Source: RGIG6353 sp045535585 (GTDB taxonomy: Bacteria; Bacillota; Clostridia; Oscillospirales; SIG627). From it: a stretch of 8,089 bases of DNA. The notes beneath the pieces were generated by a model that made no database searches, was not told the origin of the DNA, and saw nothing but the letters and a program-made list of their open reading frames with translations. The position numbers were made by a program, and so were the translations under genes. Of this stretch, positions 5,532-8,089 are shown one piece after another. Each line of letters starts with the position of its first letter. Positions within the stretch are counted from its first letter, which is position 1. The DNA is taken from positions 1 to 8,089 of the forward strand of contig JAZSLY010000121.1 of NCBI GenBank assembly GCA_045535585.1. Reading direction: 5' to 3'.

Positions 5532-6907
5532 TGACTAATGCCTAAAAGTGAGTATATTTTGCGGGATATTTCGGTGTTGTCCATACTACCCGAAAACTCC
5601 TCTGCCCCCACGCCCGTTGCCCATATTCCCACCTCTGCCGCCGTGTGTACGAAGCTGGAAAAGTCCACGCCCGCTCTGTGCGCCACAAGGTGCATTACCG
5701 CCGCAGAAAGCGGATTTCTGTTGGAATAGAGGATATAGTCCTCTTCGGTATAGGTGTCCGTGCCGAAAATGCTCTTTTCATAGGCACGCTCCAGGGCGCT
5801 TCTTTCGGAGTCGGTAAGACTTCTCTCCTCCACGCCGAACAAAAGCTCGATATCAAGGAGAATTTCGTGGAGAGTAGCATCCTTCTTCACGTACTCCTCG
5901 GCATAGTCCTTCTGATAGGTAAGGTAGGAAATGCGTTGAGCCTTCAGAGCGTCAAGGTCGGTAGTGTAGCCCGTGCCTCCGTAGCCGAGAGCAAGACCGC
6001 TTGTTTCGTGGTCGGCGGTAACGATGATAAGAGTCTCGTCGGGGTGCTTCTTATAGAACTTCACCGCTTCCTCCACGGCGTCGCCGAACGCCGACACCTC
6101 GCCCACCGCCGTTGCGGCGTCGTTTGCGTGGAGAGCCGTGTCTATTCTACCGCCCTCGCACATAATGAAAAAGCCGTTTTCGTTGTCAAGGGTATCAATG
6201 GAAAGCGCCACGTAGTCCGCAAGACTCATTGCCCCGCGCTCGCGCTCTATGGCAAAGGACATCATACCGCTGGAGTCGGTGTGAGGGTCGATAATAAGGT
6301 ACTTTTCCGAAGCCTTCTTTTTTGCCTTTATCTCCTTTTGGGAGTCAAGAAGGGTATACCCTCCGTTTACCGCCATATCAACAAGGTTCACGTCTCCCCC
6401 GTCGGCATCAAGGAATTCACCGCCGATAAAGAGGTCGAAGCCCGACTCTGCAAGTGCCGAGCCTATTTCGTAATAATTGTACCTTGATTTACTGTGAGCG
6501 TAGAAAACGCCCGGGGTTGCGTGGTTCAGGTTGGCGGTGGTGATAATACCCACCTTCATATTATGCTCTCTCTTCAAAACTGTTGCAATGCTTTGTAGCT
6601 TTTTGCCGTTATCGTTCACTGCAATAGCCGAGGAATAGGTCTTTTCTCCCGTGGCGATAGCCGTACCGCTGGAGGCGGAGTCGGGAATGAGAGAGGTGGT
6701 GTCGTATGTGGAAACAAGCCCCATACCCTCAAAATCGGTAAAGGGGACCTCCCCCGCCACCTTCTCGGTGAGGGTCACGGCGTTAAGCCCCATTCCGTCA
6801 CCTATAAATAAAAATATATATTTTAAGCCCTTCTCCTCTTCTTCACCGCAGGAGGCAAGCGAAAAAAGCATCAAAACCGCCGTAATAAAAGCAAAAAATC
6901 TTTTCAT
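5528..6907 (-). CDS. Alkaline phosphatase, secreted lipoprotein
   Basis: This 459-aa protein belongs to the PhoA-type metal-dependent alkaline phosphatases, which hydrolyse phosphate monoesters outside the cytoplasm. Residues 1-20 are a lipoprotein signal peptide (MKRFF, hydrophobic core, lipobox LASC with Cys20), so the mature enzyme should be anchored to the outer face of the membrane. By family comparison the active site is complete: Asp37 (GDGMG), nucleophile Ser77 in PDSASSGTA, His129/Thr131 in NHATP, phosphate-binding Arg142, Glu251, Asp256 and His260 in EGGRIDTALH, Asp299/His300 in TADHE, and His421 in VHTAAE. His at the position of E. coli Asp153 is common in other members. The insert at ~165-210 has no assigned role. 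It probably scavenges phosphate. The ribosome binding site (GGGGA, 6 nt before the ATG) is weak. Confidence 0.92.
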   Translation of the reverse strand: MKRFFAFITAVLMLFSLASCGEEEEKGLKYIFLFIGDGMGLNAVTLTEKVAGEVPFTDFEGMGLVSTYDTTSLIPDSASSGTAIATGEKTYSSAIAVNDNGKKLQSIATVLKREHNMKVGIITTANLNHATPGVFYAHSKSRYNYYEIGSALAESGFDLFIGGEFLDADGGDVNLVDMAVNGGYTLLDSQKEIKAKKKASEKYLIIDPHTDSSGMMSFAIERERGAMSLADYVALSIDTLDNENGFFIMCEGGRIDTALHANDAATAVGEVSAFGDAVEEAVKFYKKHPDETLIIVTADHETSGLALGYGGTGYTTDLDALKAQRISYLTYQKDYAEEYVKKDATLHEILLDIELLFGVEERSLTDSERSALERAYEKSIFGTDTYTEEDYILYSNRNPLSAAVMHLVAHRAGVDFSSFVHTAAEVGIWATGVGAEEFSGSMDNTEISRKIYSLLGISH

Positions 6908-6935
6908 AGTTTTTCCCCGTAATTTTTCTTTATAT

Positions 6936-6967
6936 ATTATACTACCACAAAATCCGATTTAGTTCAA
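6936..6967 (-). promoter_or_regulatory. Tentative promoter of the phosphatase gene
   Basis: On the minus strand a perfect TATAAT (6936-6941) lies 28 nt before the start codon. The best -35 match is TTGAAC (6962-6967), but it is 20 bp away. With the same -35, TAGTAT (6939-6944) gives the ideal 17 bp. No Pho-box-like direct repeat was recognised. The site is back to back with the permease promoter, with -35 boxes only 19 bp apart. Confidence 0.45.
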
Positions 6968-6986
6968 CAAAAATATTAACTTTCCC

Positions 6987-7015
6987 TTGACAAATTGTGA
7001 CTTTTTTTATATAAT
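6987..7015 (+). promoter_or_regulatory. Consensus promoter of the permease gene
   Basis: TTGACA (6987-6992) and TATAAT (7010-7015) match the sigma-A consensus at all 12 positions with a 17-bp spacer. Transcription should start near 7022, giving a leader of about 118 nt before the permease start. Such a strong promoter in front of a leader terminator fits control by attenuation. Confidence 0.92.
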
Positions 7016-7021
7016 ATCTAA

Positions 7022-7101
7022 AAAGCACAGAAGGTCTTGATGCGCACTTTCCGCCCGCAAGATTACGGTGATACGGTCTTGCGTAGCAAGGCTGTTTTTT
7101 T
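7022..7101 (+). promoter_or_regulatory. Transcription-attenuation leader (candidate riboswitch or RNA-protein switch)
   Basis: A terminator is formed by 7073-7082 pairing with 7086-7095 (10 bp including two G-U pairs, loop GTA), with seven U at 7095-7101. A competing antiterminator pairs 7056-7064 (CGCAAGATT) with 7075-7083 (GGTCTTGCG; 9 bp with two G-U pairs), destroying the terminator. A third segment, GGTCTTG at 7033-7039, repeats the start of 7075-7083 and can capture 7058-7064 instead, freeing the terminator. This is the anti-antiterminator, antiterminator, terminator arrangement of regulated leaders. The purine-riboswitch core and the PyrR-binding consensus (CCAGAGAGG-like loop) are not present; CAGAAGG at 7028-7034 is only loosely similar to the latter. 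The effector is therefore unknown, though a nucleobase or nucleotide is expected from the gene. Confidence 0.7.
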
Positions 7102-7125
7102 GTGTATATTTTTAAATAATTTTAC

Positions 7126-7131
7126 AAGGAG
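7126..7131 (+). promoter_or_regulatory. Ribosome binding site of the permease
   Basis: AAGGAG lies 8 nt before the ATG at 7140 in an otherwise AT-rich stretch that begins right after the leader terminator. It fixes the permease start. Confidence 0.9.
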
Positions 7132-7139
7132 ATTTTTTT

Positions 7140-8089
7140 ATGAAGCTCATCTACAACGTAAAAGACAGACCTCCGTTTTCTCAGGTAATCGTATTTGCTA
7201 TCCAGCAGTTACTTGCGATTATGGCGGCAACCCTCGTCGTTCCCGTAATCATAAACGGTAACGCATCTCTCACAGGCGCAGACGCTATGAGCCCTGCTGC
7301 AGCACTTATGGGTGCAGGCGTAGGTACTATAGTTTACCTTCTCTTCACAAAGTTCAAGAGCCCCGTTTTCCTCGGCTCGTCCTTTGCCTTCCTCGGCTCT
7401 ATGTCAGCCGCATTCGCAGGCGCTGCAACCGTTGGACTCGGCTACGTAGGACTTCTTATCGGTGCTGCCTTCGCAGGACTTGTTTATGTAGTTATCGCTA
7501 TCATCGTTAAGCTTGCAGGCGTTAATTGGATTAACAAGCTTATGCCTCCCGTTGTTATCGGTCCTACTGTTGCTATCATCGGTCTTTCCCTTGCAGGCAA
7601 CGCAGTCGGCGATATCACAAAGGGTGAGGTTGCAGGAGTTGCCGCTTCTCCCCTTGTCGCACTCGTTTGCGGTCTCGTTACTCTTGCAGGCGTTATGATC
7701 GCTTCTACCTACGGCAAGAAAATGGCTCGTCTTATCCCATTCATCATCGGTATTGCTGCAGGCTACGCAGTAGCAGTTGTATTTACCCTCATCGGCAATG
7801 CGGCAGGTGTTGACGCATTGAAGATAGTTACCTTCGAGCCCTTCAAGGCTCTCGTTGCAGACGGCGTAACACTCAGCACCTTCTTTGCAGTTCCCAGCCT
7901 TACTATCGTTAAGGCGTTTGGCTCCTTTACAGAGCTTACAGGAGCTTACATTGCAACAGTTGCAGTAGCATACGTTCCCGTTTCCTTCGTTGTATTCGCA
8001 GAGCATATTGCCGACCACAAAAACATCTCAACTATCATCGAGCAGGACCTCCTCGAAGAGCCCGGACTCCACAGAACACTTCTCGGTGA
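7140..8089 (+). CDS. Uracil/xanthine permease, NCS2 family (partial, 3' end missing)
   Basis: The frame stays open from the ATG at 7140 to the window edge (316 codons plus 2 nt); family members are usually about 420-470 aa, so roughly a quarter to a third is missing. It is a multi-pass inner-membrane nucleobase transporter of the NCS2 (UraA) type that uses an ion gradient. Visible motifs are LGSSFAF (78-84), the signature-like MPPVVIGP (135-142), and AEH (287-289), where Glu288 corresponds to the substrate-binding Glu of E. coli UraA, followed by DLLEEPGLHRTLLG (303-316), close to the UraA sequence after that Glu. These favour uracil over xanthine, though substrate calls in this family are uncertain. 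Codon choice is strongly biased (many GCA, GTT, CTT, GGC), suggesting high expression. It is transcribed divergently from the phosphatase and preceded by an attenuator-type leader. Confidence 0.9.
   Translation, partial: MKLIYNVKDRPPFSQVIVFAIQQLLAIMAATLVVPVIINGNASLTGADAMSPAAALMGAGVGTIVYLLFTKFKSPVFLGSSFAFLGSMSAAFAGAATVGLGYVGLLIGAAFAGLVYVVIAIIVKLAGVNWINKLMPPVVIGPTVAIIGLSLAGNAVGDITKGEVAGVAASPLVALVCGLVTLAGVMIASTYGKKMARLIPFIIGIAAGYAVAVVFTLIGNAAGVDALKIVTFEPFKALVADGVTLSTFFAVPSLTIVKAFGSFTELTGAYIATVAVAYVPVSFVVFAEHIADHKNISTIIEQDLLEEPGLHRTLLG

Noticed and set aside
6945..6980. Possible PurR box (AAATCCGATTTAG) between the divergent promoters
   Set aside because: It differs from the PurR box consensus at several core positions and has no second box in the usual arrangement.
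7022..7062. PyrR binding site or purine riboswitch in the permease leader
   Set aside because: Only a loose CAGAAGG resemblance to the PyrR loop consensus and none of the purine-riboswitch core; kept as an unassigned attenuator.
7404..8018. 204-codon minus-strand frame rich in Cys and Asn
   Set aside because: Antisense shadow of the permease; its composition comes from the biased codon use of the real gene.

Overview
The window looks like the chromosome of a low-GC Gram-positive bacterium of the Clostridia type. The support is strong AGGAG ribosome binding sites, sigma-A-like promoters with 16-17 bp spacers, a lipoprotein signal peptide with a short lipobox, intrinsic terminators with long U-tracts, and a LacI/CcpA-type operator. 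The exact taxon is inference. No phage, plasmid, CRISPR, tRNA or rRNA feature was seen.

Layout. Positions 1-634 contain no convincing gene apart from a possible C-terminal tail of a + strand gene at the left edge (stop at 46). The rest of this stretch is packed with palindromic and repeated elements: a bidirectional terminator (151-190), a 103-bp inverted repeat built from 7-bp units (194-296), two diverged copies of a hairpin-rich element spaced exactly 88 nt apart in their cores (309-389 and 397-491), and the terminator of the next operon (494-541). Positions 635-4384 (minus) are a two-gene operon: a large cytoplasmic glycoside-hydrolase-like protein (908 aa), then an alpha/beta-hydrolase esterase (336 aa). 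Its promoter carries a perfect LacI-family/cre-type palindrome over the predicted transcription start. Positions 4523-5452 (minus) are a cysteine-synthase-like PLP enzyme with its own promoter and terminator. Positions 5528-6907 (minus) are an exported alkaline phosphatase lipoprotein. Positions 7140-8089 (plus) are the first 316 codons of a UraA-type uracil/xanthine permease, running off the right edge. A perfect consensus promoter drives it, through a leader that can fold as antiterminator or terminator.

How the genes relate. The hydrolase and esterase probably work together inside the cell on an imported, acylated or otherwise substituted oligosaccharide: both lack signal peptides, the stop codon of the first lies inside the ribosome binding site of the second, and the operator suggests sugar-responsive control. 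The other three genes are separate nutrient functions (sulfur/cysteine, phosphate, nucleobase) with no clear tie to the sugar operon. The most interesting non-coding signals are the permease leader, which has three competing segments and no recognised ligand motif, and the structured repeats at 194-491.
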